64,000 bases of DNA, taken from Gonocerus acuteangulatus (taxonomy: Eukaryota > Arthropoda > Insecta > Hemiptera > Coreidae). The stretch covers positions 12,991,141-13,055,140 of the forward strand of contig OX328131.1 in NCBI GenBank assembly GCA_946811695.1. The letters run 5' to 3'. The notes below the pieces were generated by a model. The model ran no database searches. It had not been told where the DNA came from and saw only the letters and a list, made by a program, of their open reading frames with translations. The translations under genes were made by a program, and so were the position numbers. Positions 46,188 through 56,161 of this stretch are shown here, one piece after another; the first letter of the stretch is position 1, and each line of letters starts with the position of its first letter.

Positions 46188-47043
46188 CTTCACCTTAGAT
46201 TTTTCACAGCTCCGAACGATGTTCCAAAGCAAGAGAATGCAGGCTAAGTCCCAAGAGAGAACTTCGACATAATCAATGAACGATAGTTGGCCATCAACAA
46301 ACAATATAATTGTTGTCACATAAAAAGAAAATATCAGAGCAACAAAAATCGGCAGCATTAAAATAATTATTTGACAACAGAATGTGTTATTTACAATTTC
46401 ACATGTATCATGAAGCTCATCATATAAGCATAAAAGTTTTTCTATGAAATCCGATTTTGTTAAAATATATTCAGTATTTTTTAGAGTTATTATAAGATTT
46501 CTTATCTAACTTAATTGCTTTTCGATAAGCCCTAGTAGAACAGTAAATGGCCTAATAGAAACAAAAACGAATAATGCCGGCATTCTTTCCAAAATAAAAT
46601 CAACTGACTAAATGACATATTTTCTATGCGAAAATCCATTATTATTTCACTAATAACTTTTATTGCGACTAAGATAATAGTTCCCTGTTCTTGCAAAACG
46701 AATTTGTAACGCTTTATATCAACTCCAAGACTGACTCTCATAAATATACCACTCAGAGCATAAAGTTTGACAAAAATGAAAAAGCGACACTCCAGATTTT
46801 TCCCGTATAACAATATTCCAGCTTAGTACATTGCTGTGACAGTTTGTAACAAATTAACAATATAATAGAAAGAAAGAAAATCAAAGTCTACAAAAGACGC
46901 AGTATACAAAAGTTGCCACGGCAATCCATTGCCTGGCAAGCAAATATCTGGGAGATAAAGAATTAGGGTTGAATAGCTTCAAATATGTCATTCGCCAACA
47001 AGAGATTCCTTATCTTTTTCATTGGAGACCTGTAAAATGCCAT
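46188..47043 (-). pseudogene. Dead gustatory receptor first exon (psi, class II, locus 4)
   Basis: Starts MAFYRSPMKKIRNLLLAND, then IFEAIQP followed by a stop where G and H have YFFLCR. The reading must change frame at least twice (near 46810-46900 and near 46590) and meets further stops, for example after LIEKQLS at about 46508. Recognisable pieces are GVDIKRYKFVLQEQ, a RPFTVLLGLIEKQ block, CLYDELHDTCEIV and LLWNIVRSCEKSKVK at an intact GTAACT donor (46187-46186). The Tyr of YCRQ is Phe and Arg is Cys. It is homologous to G and H over the whole exon. Its upstream class II motif is still present (47165-47184). Confidence 0.9.
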
Positions 47044-47164
47044 GGTTTCCCAAGAATACTGACGCACAGGAAGGGTTGGCTATTAGGGGTCATTTCAAGG
47101 TAATGATGGCTTTTAAAGCTGATTTCAAGATAAAGATGGCTTTTAAAGATACATTGTTGACAAT

Positions 47165-47184
47165 AATTGATTAGACGTTATCCC
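47165..47184 (-). promoter_or_regulatory. Class II GR upstream motif, copy psi
   Basis: Gene orientation GGGATAACGTCTAATCAATT, with GATAAG changed to GATAAC. It lies about 122 bp from the dead ATG. Confidence 0.55.
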
Positions 47185-47252
47185 GAAAAAACAAGCTCTT
47201 TACAAATCCGATTCCTTGACAGAAATTCAAACACTTATTAAATAATTTTTGT

Positions 47253-47813
47253 AGGCTTATGAGGCTTACTATACCAAAGTTGCCAATTTGGGTATTTGAG
47301 GGATACTAAAACATTTTTGCCATCTTGGGCTTATGAGGCATATCATGCCAGTGCTACCAGTTGTAGCATATGAGGTATATTATGCCAGTACTACCAGTTT
47401 GGGCTTAGGAGGCTTATTATGCCAGTGCTACCAGTTTCAGCTTAAAAGGCATATTATGCCAGTGCTACCAGTTGGTGCTAATGTTGGATATTATGCCAGT
47501 GCTAACAGTTTCGGCTTAAGAGGCATATTATGCCAGTGCTACCTGTTTCACCTTAAGAGGCATATTATGCCAGAGCTACCAGTTTCGGCTTAAGAGGCAT
47601 ATTATGCCAGTGCTACCAGTTTTGGCTTAAGAGACATATTATGCCAGTGCTACCTGTTTCAGCGTAAGAGGCATATTATGCCAGTGTTACCAGTTTTGGC
47701 TTAAGAGGCATATTATGCCAGTGCTACCAGTTTCGGCTTAAGAGGCATATTAAGCCTGTGCTACCAGTTTGGGCTTATGAAGGATATTATGTCAGTGCTA
47801 CCAGTTTGGGCTT
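47253..47813. repeat. 37-bp minisatellite, about 15 degenerate copies
   Basis: Period 37 (for example 47604 to 47641) with unit elements GGCTTAAGAGGCATATTATG and CCAGTGCTACCAGTTT. The leftmost copies are strongly diverged. It runs directly into the hammerhead-like motif at 47806-47838. The open frame across it is a repeat translation. Confidence 0.92.
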
Positions 47814-47838
47814 GAAATTCAAGCCTTCATCAGGGCTG
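47806..47838 (-). ncRNA. Hammerhead-ribozyme-like motif, catalytic GAAA damaged
   Basis: Reverse complement CTGATGA, AGGCTTGAA-TTTCAAGCC hairpin, then CAAAC in place of GAAAC. It is nearly identical to the intact motif at 62716-62757 up to that point, after which the minisatellite begins. Loss of G12 should abolish cleavage. Confidence 0.5.
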
Positions 47839-48190
47839 TAAAAGAAGGAGAACCGAGTTAATAATAATTCATGTACACAGGAAATGAAAGAAAAAACATA
47901 CATGGACAAGGATGAATGATACGTGTGGTAAGTGTAAGTTATAGCTAGAGCACAAATTGAAGGATGAATGCACCTAAAAAACTTAAACGGGTAACAAAGA
48001 AGCAGATGTGAAATAAAAAAGTATAGGGTGAAAATAGAACATCAGCAAAAAAATAAAACACATTTTCTTATAAAAAATATAGTTTCATTAAGATAAAACG
48101 ACCGAACCTGACTTAATCTACCTTCTAATTTATTTTATACTTTTTTGAAGGCGATTTGGAAAGATTCAAATTATAAATAGCAAGCAAATA

Positions 48191-48300
48191 TCCAACGTCG
48201 ATAGCTAAGTCGAATGCACCGGTTGCCATTGATCACCGACGTTAAGCAACGACGGGTGTGGACAGTAACAGAATGGGTGACCGTGCTGTTGGCATTATAA
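48191..48300 (+). repeat. 5S rRNA-derived sequence (SINE3-like or 5S pseudogene)
   Basis: Over about 110 bp it follows eukaryotic 5S rRNA: CCAACGTCGATAGC, CGAATGCACCGGTTGCC, GATCACCGACGTTAAGCAAC, GACGGGTGTGGACAGTAAC, ATGGGTGACCGTGCTGTTGG. The internal control region (A box, C box) is recognisable but several bases differ. About 80 bp of unrelated sequence follows up to the donor of exon H. It is probably a 5S-headed SINE or a pseudogene rather than a working 5S gene, because it is single and lacks a clean terminator. Confidence 0.8.
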
Positions 48301-48382
48301 AAGAGTGGCAACCTATAGATAGCCCAATTGCTGGCATGCCGATAAGGAAAACTAAAAAATTAAATAAGCAAATACAACTTAC

Positions 48383-49282
48383 CTTTTCTTTGGACTGTTC
48401 GCAGCATCTAACAACATCCCAAAGCAAGAATATGCCAACTAAAGTCCATCCGGCAATGAGGATTGCGTTATCACTGTTCATTCTCTTAAGAACAGCATAT
48501 AAACAGGTAGTGATTATAGCAAAAAACGGGAAAAGGAAAAATGTTATTTGACGACAATATGTTCTCTCAAATATCTCACAGGCATTGTGAAGCTTATCGT
48601 AGATGCTTAAAACATTTTCTAAAATTTCTGTCTTGCTTCTACGGGGTGGATTCCTCTTCATATTTTCTGCTATTTTTTTAAGAAAAACAAATCGTTTTTC
48701 AATAGAAGCTGCAAGAACGACAAACGGCCTAGTGGAAAATGTCATAGTGAGAAATGGAACTCTCAAGGCAAATTTTAATAAAATTTCGTTGGATGGATCT
48801 TTTCTAATTATAGCAGCAATTACTGAATATACTGATATTAATAGAATGTAGAAAAGTGTTATTTGATCCTTGAGAATCAACTTATAATGCTTTATTTTTA
48901 TCCCGATATCACCAAAATTGTTATCAATGTCACAGGATAGTTTTAGAAAAGTGTGCGTATCTTCTCTCATAAGTACAGCGCAAAGAACAAACATTGCTAA
49001 ACAAAAAACGATTACACCGTTAGCAGTATACATAACTTTCGCAAAATAACATTTTTCTGACAAACTGTTACAGGACTTTAAATTATAAAGAATATGTAGT
49101 ACAGCAGAAAGAAATAACGCAGCCGTGTACACCACATGGATCGGGCTTAAACTGCCTTTGCGGTTCAAAGGGTGCGCCCCTAGCTGACGACAGAGGAAAA
49201 AATATGGTTCTATTGCTTCAAATATATCCTTAGCGCGGAAGAAATCCTTTATTTTATTCATCGCGTGGCCGAATGAAGCCAT
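48383..49282 (-). CDS. Gustatory receptor, alternative first exon H (class II, locus 4)
   Basis: 300 residues from MASFGHAMNK to CCEQSKEK, with donor GTAAGT (48382-48381), phase 0. Class II marks: FRAKDIFEAIEPYFFLCRQL, GAHPLNRKGSLSPIHVVYTA; CSLREDxH-type loop after TM2 (LMREDTHTFLKLSC); TRPFVVLAASIEKRF; SIYDKLHNACEIFERTYCRQ; TM6 in GWTLVGIFLLWDVV. It is closely related to G (the two share long identical blocks), so they are recent duplicates. The product is 372 residues with the shared tail 5.7 kb downstream. The open frame continues past the donor into the 5S-derived sequence, which is intronic. Ligand unknown. Confidence 0.89.
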
Positions 49283-49348
49283 GCTGTCTTACAAATGCTT
49301 GAGGTGTTCAAGCTGACAGATGTCGATGGCACAAAAAAAAAATTCAAG

Positions 49349-49370
49349 AATTCATTAGATCTTATCAGAA
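49349..49370 (-). promoter_or_regulatory. Class II GR upstream motif, copy H
   Basis: Gene orientation CTGATAAGATCTAATGAATT, one mismatch from TGATAAGRTCTAATCAATT. It lies about 70 bp upstream of the ATG. The intervening sequence shares CAGATGTCGATGGC (plus strand) with the G upstream region. Confidence 0.65.
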
Positions 49371-49551
49371 AGAGTGTACCGTTGTTTATGTAAAAACTTT
49401 TTTATTACTAAAGTGTTGTGTCAATTATTTCTAATCTGACAAAGATCTAAAATAGGTTATTTAATGATCTCTTTGCAAAAAGCTTTTTGCTATTAATCAC
49501 AAGTTTCTAATCTTTTCAGCACACTGAAAAGAACCCATAGAATACACTACA

Positions 49552-49660
49552 AAAAATCCGACTCGCAGGAACTGCATCATTTTAGCGCGGTTCCGTTCTT
49601 ACCCCGAGTTTCATGTGGAAAGCTTGAAATAGAAACAGTTATTACTTTGGTTCGAGCTTT
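49552..49660 (-). repeat. R-A end motif
   Basis: AAAAAATCCGACTCGCAGGA, ACTGCATCATTTTAGCGCGG and TTCCGTTCTTACCCCGAG, followed by GAAATAGAAACAGTTATTAC and TTTGGTTC, the same order as at 11822-11940 and 29506-29600. Confidence 0.75.
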
Positions 49661-49766
49661 CGTGAAATTTTATGGCCCCAGACACGTGACAGATGACAAT
49701 GGTCCTTACCTGCAAAAATGACTCCCTGGCAGTCTCGACGTTCGCTCTAAGCACTATTACCAAAAT

Positions 49767-51097
49767 GTTTGGTAAAAATGCAGTTTCCCGCCCTCCAAAC
49801 CGATTTCTTTCAAACTTTGCACAATAACGTATTTTGATACACTAAACACGAATACGATAAAAAAAAACAACGTCGGATTTAACTAGGAAAGAAGTTATTA
49901 AGCACTTAAGTTCGCTGTTGTGCAGGTTATGAGAGCTAATGTAAACAACTAAATTTGTCAACATACGCATGCGCGGGCATGGAAAAGTTCGTAATAAGGA
50001 AGTTTAATTGAAATTTACCATAAATTATCGAAATTCATCAGCAGTTATTTATTTACAATCATTTTTTTAAATAATGAAACACTCTTCACATTTCTTTTTT
50101 GGGTGCCCATACTCAAAATATTGAGCGCATTTGGAGGGAAGTTCGGGATAATATCCCGCGATATGGGCGACGAGAAGAACCTTTAGATGGATATTTAGCC
50201 GAATTTCTCTTCAAACGCGCTCATAAATATGAAGAGCGTTTAAAGGCATTTTTCAGTGCGATTGGGGATTTGTATCCACCGAACATCCAGTCTCAAGAAG
50301 AAGAAGAAAGCTAAGAGAGATGTCTTGGAGGATTAGAAGAATGTCTAGGACGACTTTAAGGGCATACATGCTATGCGTTTCCGCTCGCTCCGCTCGCTCA
50401 AGAAGATAACAAAACCCCAGTCAATCCAACTCGCTAAAATTAATAGAATTCTATTAATTTTAGCGAGTTGGATTGACTGGGGTTTTGTTATTTTCTTGAG
50501 CGAGCGGAAACGCATAGCACGTATGCCCTTAAGCGACAGGTGACGACGGGTGAGGATGCCCTTAAAATTAACAATATCTTTGAATAAATGGTTTCTGAAC
50601 ATTTCAAATGACAGTTCTCTGTTTCCCAATGTTACATATCTGCGCATGCGCGTGTTTACAAATACGCTGAAGACGCCTAGTTTTATAACCTTCCTAACTT
50701 TAGAGCTTAATATTATAGTCTATAAATTTTAGTGAGTTGGATTGATTGGGGTTTTGTTATCTTTTTGAGCGAGCGTAGCGAGCGGAAACGCATAGCATGT
50801 ATGCCTTAAAGTCGTCATTTATGCCTTAAAGTCATGTATGCCTTAAAGTCGTCATTTATGCCTTAAAGTCATGAATGCCTTAAAGTCATGTATGCCTTAA
50901 AGTCGTCACAAATTTAGTTGTTTACATTAGCTCTCATAACCTGCACAACAATGTACTTAAGTGCTTAATAACTTCTTTCCTAGTTAAATCCGACGTTTTT
51001 TTTTTATCGTATTCGTGTTTAGTGCACCAAAATACGTTATTGTGCAAAGTTTGAAAGAAATCGGTTTGGAGGGCTGGTAACTGCATTTTTACCAAAC
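49767..51097. mobile_element. 1.33-kb Merlin-like element with ~200-bp terminal inverted repeats
   Basis: Ends GTTTGGTAAAAATGCAGTT and AACTGCATTTTTACCAAAC are reverse complements. The arms continue through CCCTCCAAACCGATTTC, TTTGCACAATAACGTATTTT, CTAAACACGAATACGATAAA and AACTAGGAAAGAAGTTATTA to about 49965, and in reverse from about 50900. The centre (50345-50545) is a palindrome around GAATTC. A transposase fragment sits at 50099-50314. Assigned to Merlin from that fragment. The target-site duplication was not resolved. Confidence 0.82.
50099..50314 (+). pseudogene. Merlin/IS1016-type DDE transposase, C-terminal fragment
   Basis: Reads GAHTQNIERIWREVRDNIPR, YGRREEPLDGYLAEFLFKRA, then HKYEERLKAFFSAIGDLYPP and an acidic end. 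HTQNIExxWxxxRxxIPRYG and GYLAEFxFKR are characteristic of the ISXO2-like DDE domain of IS1595/IS1016 and animal Merlin transposases; the Glu of TQNIE is the usual third catalytic residue. The upstream two thirds of the protein, with the two Asp residues, are gone. The frame begins without a proper ATG, so this is a remnant. Confidence 0.82.
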
Positions 51098-51129
51098 GTT
51101 TCTCATTTTCTTGTCTTTTTTTACTATAA

Positions 51130-51728
51130 TATTAATTTTACTGATAAACGCAACCAAAATAAAACAACCAATTAAAATCTACAAAAACAGAACAAACACA
51201 TTTGAAGTTTTATGCACTTATTTCTCCACTTAAAATTGTCTAATCGAAAATTTCTTCAGAACCTATTCTGTAGAGAATTTATTAAGCTAAAGAATGGTTA
51301 CCGTCCACTTATCACGATTTTCCAACCGTTTCCGATATTTTTACAGAAATATACTAAGATCCCAAAGCTTTTCATGTCTATTCATAAACTTTTTTTTCCG
51401 AATAATTTTTAAATTCCAAAAACACCAAAATTTAAAAATGATAGTTTGGATTTATTTCAAACATTTAGAAAATATTTCAATTAATTCTCACAATTTTATG
51501 TACCCAAACCGAAAATTACAAGTTACAAACATGTGTTTTCCACATTTCTCAAAAACGGTTACAGATATCGCCTTAAAAATGGTTTTATTCCTTTTCCTCT
51601 GTCCAGGAACCTATATAACGTGTACTTGTAAAACCCACACGAACTCGAAAACGTAAACGTTATTCAAATTAGATGAAATATTTTTGTACAAAATCGGACC
51701 AGTTTTAAGCCTGCGAGAGAGCGCACAG

Positions 51729-51778
<50 letters not shown>
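51130..51778 (-). repeat. R-A interior and (TA)n tract
   Basis: Reverse of about 61470-62100: ACTTATTTCTCCACTTAAAA, TTTCTTCAGAACCTATTCTG, CCAACCGTTTCCGATATTTT, AAAACGGTTACAGATATCGC, then GAGAGCGCACAGACAAATAT and (TA)n at 51732-51778. Open frames inside are not gene-like. Confidence 0.7.
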
Positions 51779-51779
<1 letters not shown>

Positions 51780-52077
51780 ACCAGTCTGTCTGTTTGTTCC
51801 TTATACCCTTTGACCGATTTCGACCAAACTTGGGACACAGGTAGGTCTTGATACGGGGAGAGTCATAGGCTAGGGCAAAATTGTCTACCAGCTGTCTGCC
51901 TGTTTGTTTGTTCCTTACACAAATTCAAACCGTTTGACCAATTTGTATGTAACTTGGTACTCAGGTAGATCTTGATACGTGGAGTGTCATAGGCTAAGTA
52001 TAAATTGTCTATCAGCTCTCTGTCTGTATGATTCTCTACAAATCCACACTGGTGTAGCGTAGCACGCCGGGGAACAG

Positions 52078-52080
<3 letters not shown>
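51780..52080 (+). mobile_element. Helitron-like repeat, 3' end copy
   Basis: Two to three tandem units of TGTTTGTTCCTTATAC, GACCGATTTCGACCAAACTT, GGTAGGTCTTGATACGGGGA and GTCATAGGCTAG. It ends with GTAGCGTAGCACGCCGGGG and AACAGCTA. The CCGGG-AACAGCTA end is the familiar 3' signature of a widespread insect Helitron-like group. A (TA)n tract follows (52080-52139). Confidence 0.6.
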
Positions 52081-52142
<62 letters not shown>

Positions 52143-52231
52143 CTGTTTTCTCTCTCACAGGCTCAATACTGGTCCGATTTTGATGAAATTTTGTACAAAA
52201 ATCGTATCTTATCTTTCTATATATACTATAC

Positions 52232-52617
52232 TAGCTGTTACCCGGCATGCTATGCTACACCTACTTTCTGCATCTATAAAAGCAAAAATAAATTAGAAAC
52301 CAAATAATTAATATTAAAATCTGTAAAAATTTGAGTTCATTGTTTCGAACTCGTGATCTCCGAACTGTGAGTCATAGACGATTTTAACCTAGCCTATGAC
52401 TCTGCCTGTGTGCCACGTTTGGTCATAATCGGTCAAACGGTGTGGATTTGCATAAGGAACAAACATACTGACAGACGACAGCTGGTAGACGTTTTTGACT
52501 TAGACTACGAGACTTCCTGTATCAATACCTACCATTATTCCAAGTTTGGTCAAAATCGGTCAAACGGTGTGGATTTTTATAAGGAACAAACAAACAAACA
52601 AACAGACATGTGATATA
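52232..52617 (-). mobile_element. Helitron-like repeat, reverse copy
   Basis: Begins ACTAGCTGTTACCCGGCATG (the reverse of the 3' end above) and continues with CTATGACTC, TGTGCCACGTTTGGTCATAA, TCGGTCAAACGGTGTGGATT and AAGGAACAAACA repeats. With the preceding copy it forms an inverted pair. Confidence 0.6.
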
Positions 52618-52757
52618 TATATATACACAAACAAATTTGAACCACCGTTATTTTCGTGATCTATAGGTTCTGAAACAAAACTATTTCTAGTGGGCACTTC
52701 CGGATTGTGACATAAGGTCAACCTCTTACAGAAGGGTACCTCCCTGTGGAGGTTAAA
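52618..52757 (-). repeat. R-A end module with GGAGG hairpin
   Basis: AAATTTGAACCACCGTTATT, TTCTGAAACAAAACTATTTC, GGCACTTCCGGATTGTGACA, AGGTCAACCTCTTACAG, and CTCCCTGTGGAGG. Directly downstream of the exon G donor (52776). Confidence 0.72.
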
Positions 52758-52776
52758 AAAAAAAAACAAAACTTAC

Positions 52777-53682
52777 CTTTTCTTTGGACTTTTCGCAGCT
52801 TCTAACAATGTCCCAAAGCAAGAATATGCCGACCAATGTCCATGCGGCGACATATATCGCATTATTTGTTATGGCCATTTTCTTAATCGCAGCAAAAAAA
52901 CAGGTAGTGATTATAGCAAAAATTGGAAACATAAAAAATGTTATTTGACGACAATATGTTCTATCTACAATTTCACAAACTTTGTGAAGCTTATCGTAGA
53001 TGCTTAAAACACTTTCTATTATTTCTGTTTTGCTATTATAAGATGGAAACCTCTTTATATTTTCTGCAGTTTTTTTAAGTAAAGTAAATTGATTTTCAAT
53101 AGAAGCTACAAGAACGACGAACGGTCTAGTGGAAACTGTTATGATGAGAAATGGAACTTTCAAGACGATGCTGAATAAAACTGCGCTGGGTGGATTTTTG
53201 TTGATGATAGCAATAACTACAGAAAGAGAGGTCATAAACAGAATGTAGAGAGATGCCATTTGATCTTTGAGTGTGAACTTATAGTGTTTCATTTTCACTC
53301 CAATGTTACGGAAATGCTGATCAATGTTACAGGAAAGTTTTAGAACATTGTACATATCTTCTCTCATAAGTACAGCGGAAAGAACAAACATTACCAAGCA
53401 AAAAAGAAACATACCGTTGGCACAAAACAAAACATTTATGTAATAACATTTTTCTGGCGAGCTGTTACAAGACTGTGATAATTTATAAAAAACTAATATC
53501 AAAGCGGATGAGAATAATACAACCGTGTACAATACATGGATCGGGCTTAAACTCCATTTACGGTTTAAAGGGTGAGAACCTAGCAGACGACTGAGAAAAA
53601 AATATGGTTCCATTGCTTCAAATATATCTTTAGCATGGAATAACTCCTTTATTTTATTCATTGTAAGGACGAATAAAACCAT
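52777..53682 (-). CDS. Gustatory receptor, alternative first exon G (class II, locus 4)
   Basis: 302 residues from MVLFVLTMNK to SCEKSKEK, with donor GTAAGT (52776-52775), phase 0. It shows FHAKDIFEAMEPYFFLSRLL, GSHPLNRKWSLSPIHVLYT, VLMREDMYNVLKLSC, GVKMKHYKFTLKDQM, STRPFVVLVASIENQF, SIYDKLHKVCEIVDRTYCRQ and TM6 in AAWTLVGIFLLWDIV. Six hydrophobic segments are visible. With the shared tail ~10 kb away it gives 374 residues. MNK at codon 8 aligns with the MNK of H and is an alternative start. It is the most upstream receptor exon in the window; no earlier one was found between 53700 and 64000. Confidence 0.89.
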
Positions 53683-53773
53683 GATGTCTTAAGTCAAATG
53701 CGTGAAGAGTTCTAGCGGTAGTGAAAGTCTGATTTCAAGATGTCGATGACCCATAATAATTCTTTTTATACTA

Positions 53774-53799
53774 CAATTGATTAGACCTTATCACAAAGG
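53774..53799 (-). promoter_or_regulatory. Class II GR upstream motif, copy G
   Basis: Gene orientation TGTGATAAGGTCTAATCAAT then T, a full match to TGATAAGRTCTAATCAATT, about 95 bp upstream of the ATG. TTTCAAGATGTCGATGACC (plus strand, near 53733) is a second block shared with D, H and psi. Confidence 0.68.
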
Positions 53800-54799
53800 G
53801 AGTATTATTAGATCATTGTTTATTAAAACCTTTTTATATTACTAAAGTGCTATGTCAATTATTTCTGATCTAAAATAGATTATTTGGTGGAGTCAGCTAA
53901 AAGCCTTTTTATGGTGGGGTTATTCCATGTGAAATCACCGAGGTCATGTCACCAATGATTTTACATTTTCCTGAAACTTTGCACATATGCTTATACTTAT
54001 GCCGTAAGAATACCTGTGAAGTTTTATTGTTCTAGGATATATACTTTTTCTTCAATCCAATTTTAAATATATTAATATTGTGATAATTTGGTTTCACAGA
54101 ATCGCTTGCGGGAAATAACTAATATTTACAAAAACTATAATATTTCAGGTATCAATAAAGATTTTGATCTGGGAATTTTTTCATAGTTTAACAGAAGTAC
54201 ACACTTTAAAAAAATGCAGTCATTTAAGTAGCCATAATATTAGAAAAAATTATAAAATTCATATTGCTTGACATTATTTTGGTTTTTGAAACTAAAAACA
54301 AGGGTTTACAAAAACGCCTGTAACCTCTTTCTCCAAACAGCTGGAAAAGGCTTCAAATAAACCCCAAGATTCAAACATATCGTTTAGTTGTGCTGGTGGT
54401 GACTGTGTGTACCAAAATTAATATTTTAGTAGATTCTTTAATAATAAATATTTGTTTCCAGTTGTATTCCTCCGTATCTTTTATTGATTACAGGTTAAGA
54501 ATAGAAAACAACCAAGGTGGACCTGGGCTGAATGATCGATTTTGAAGCCCTAAATAAATAAACCCCAAAATTATGAGCTTTTTATTAGCATAAAAATTAA
54601 TGGCTTTTTTGTGGGGTCTATTTAAAGAATGACATTTCCAATAAAACTGTGTAAAATTTGATGCCAGTTGGTCAAGGGTCATTCAATGTGAAGTCACGCA
54701 GGTCATGTCAGCCACGATTTTAGATTTTCATGAAACTTTGGTCATAAGTTTATACTTATACCCTAAGAATACCTGTGACGTTTTATTGTTCTAGGATGT

Positions 54800-55906
54800 A
54801 AACCTTTTAGCACTTTCCTCCAAAGGAAAAAAAAAGGATGTGTCTGTTAACACGATAGCGGCCAGAGTTTTTGTTTTTTCGTCACGAAACTCGGTATATA
54901 GCATTCAATTAGCAAACGATTGAACGAGTTCGTTAACCATCAAAGTCGGTCCACCGGAAGGGGGGGTTTACCCCGAACCCAAAACACTAATTTGACTATG
55001 TCAGCCGTAATATTTGTTATATTTCAACGAAACTTGGTATTCGTAGTGGTAATATAGACAGAAAAGTGAGATATAAAAATGAAAAAATAAACTAAATCGG
55101 TTTATTAGGAGGGGGGGGGGTTACTCCGGACCCACAATACCAATTCGCCACTACCAGCCGTGATTTTAGGTATATTTCGACGAAACTCGGTATTCGTAGT
55201 GGTAATCCACAGGTGAATATGTGTTGTAAAAATAAACTAAATCGGTTCATTAGGAGGGGGGGTTTACTCCGGACCCACAATACCAATTCGCCACTACCAG
55301 CCGTGATTTTTGGTATATTTCGACGAAACTCGGTATTCGTAGTGGTAATCTACAGGTAAATATGTATTGTAAAAATAAACTAAATCGGTTCATTAGAAGG
55401 GGGGGTTTACTCCGGACCCAAATTCCTAATATACTCATACTGGTCGTAATTTCTGCTGTATTGTAACGAAACGCGGTATACGTCGTGGGTAACTCACGAG
55501 AAAGAAGTGTTGTAAAAATGAGCTGAATCGGTCAATAGTAAAGCGGGGGTTTAATTTGTAATATATTTCAATAGAAAAGCCCGCCAAACGTAGGTTCACA
55601 AAGCCGCCGCAAGGAGCGCTTTCTACCACTAGAGTGACTGTATCCTGTTCCTGCGTTAGATCAAAATACGATAATATGAGGTTTTTTGTATTTATTACGT
55701 AGTGTAGTAGGTACCATGTGTAAACATAACTCTGGAAGCAAATTAATAATTGTTCTGTTACTCATTACAAATTTAAAAGAGAACTATTCATGTTTTTATT
55801 TAATTTATGTAGGATATTTTAAGCAAATTGTTCTGGAAATCAGTCTACACTACCCAAATTCTGAGGAAAGTGCTTAGTTATGCAGCTCCTGCGTGACGGA
55901 CTTTAT
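54800..55906 (-). mobile_element. Repeat family R-B, copy 2
   Basis: Reverse orientation of 15751-16845. It contains four ~115-bp sub-repeats with TTTACTCCGGACCCACAATA and GACGAAACTCGGTATTCGTA, and ends GCAGCTCCTGCGTGACGGAC. Compared with copy 3 it lacks the (TA)n segment. Confidence 0.8.
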
Positions 55907-55923
55907 TGTTCTAGGATGTATAC

Positions 55924-56070
55924 CTTTTAGCACTTTCCTCCGAAGGAAAGTAGCTATTGAGGTTGGACTCATGACGGAATTTTTGAAAAATTTCTTCAAA
56001 TCTTTATCGATCCAACCTAGTAGACACCGAAAATGACCCCCGTTAAAATTTATATATATCTATATATATA

Positions 56071-56161
<91 letters not shown>

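Larger units (their letters stand above)
38834..53682 (-). other. GR locus 4 (class II): first exons G, H and a pseudo-exon with one shared tail
   Basis: Gene-level entry. G (53682-52777) and H (49282-48383) can each join E2 (42681-42613), E3 (41988-41896) and E4 (38890-38834) in phase 0, giving 374 and 372 residues. A third large exon (47043-46188) has stops and frameshifts. No second tail exists between G, H and the pseudo-exon. Introns hold a 29-bp satellite and several inverted-repeat elements. Confidence 0.82.

Noticed and set aside
49660..49720. Possible gypsy integrase fragment (reading with a TDDNGP-like string)
   Set aside because: Only about 15 residues resemble the motif, with a stop nearby; too short to support.
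50345..50647. Minus-strand 100-codon frame
   Set aside because: It is a translation of the palindromic centre of the Merlin-like element.
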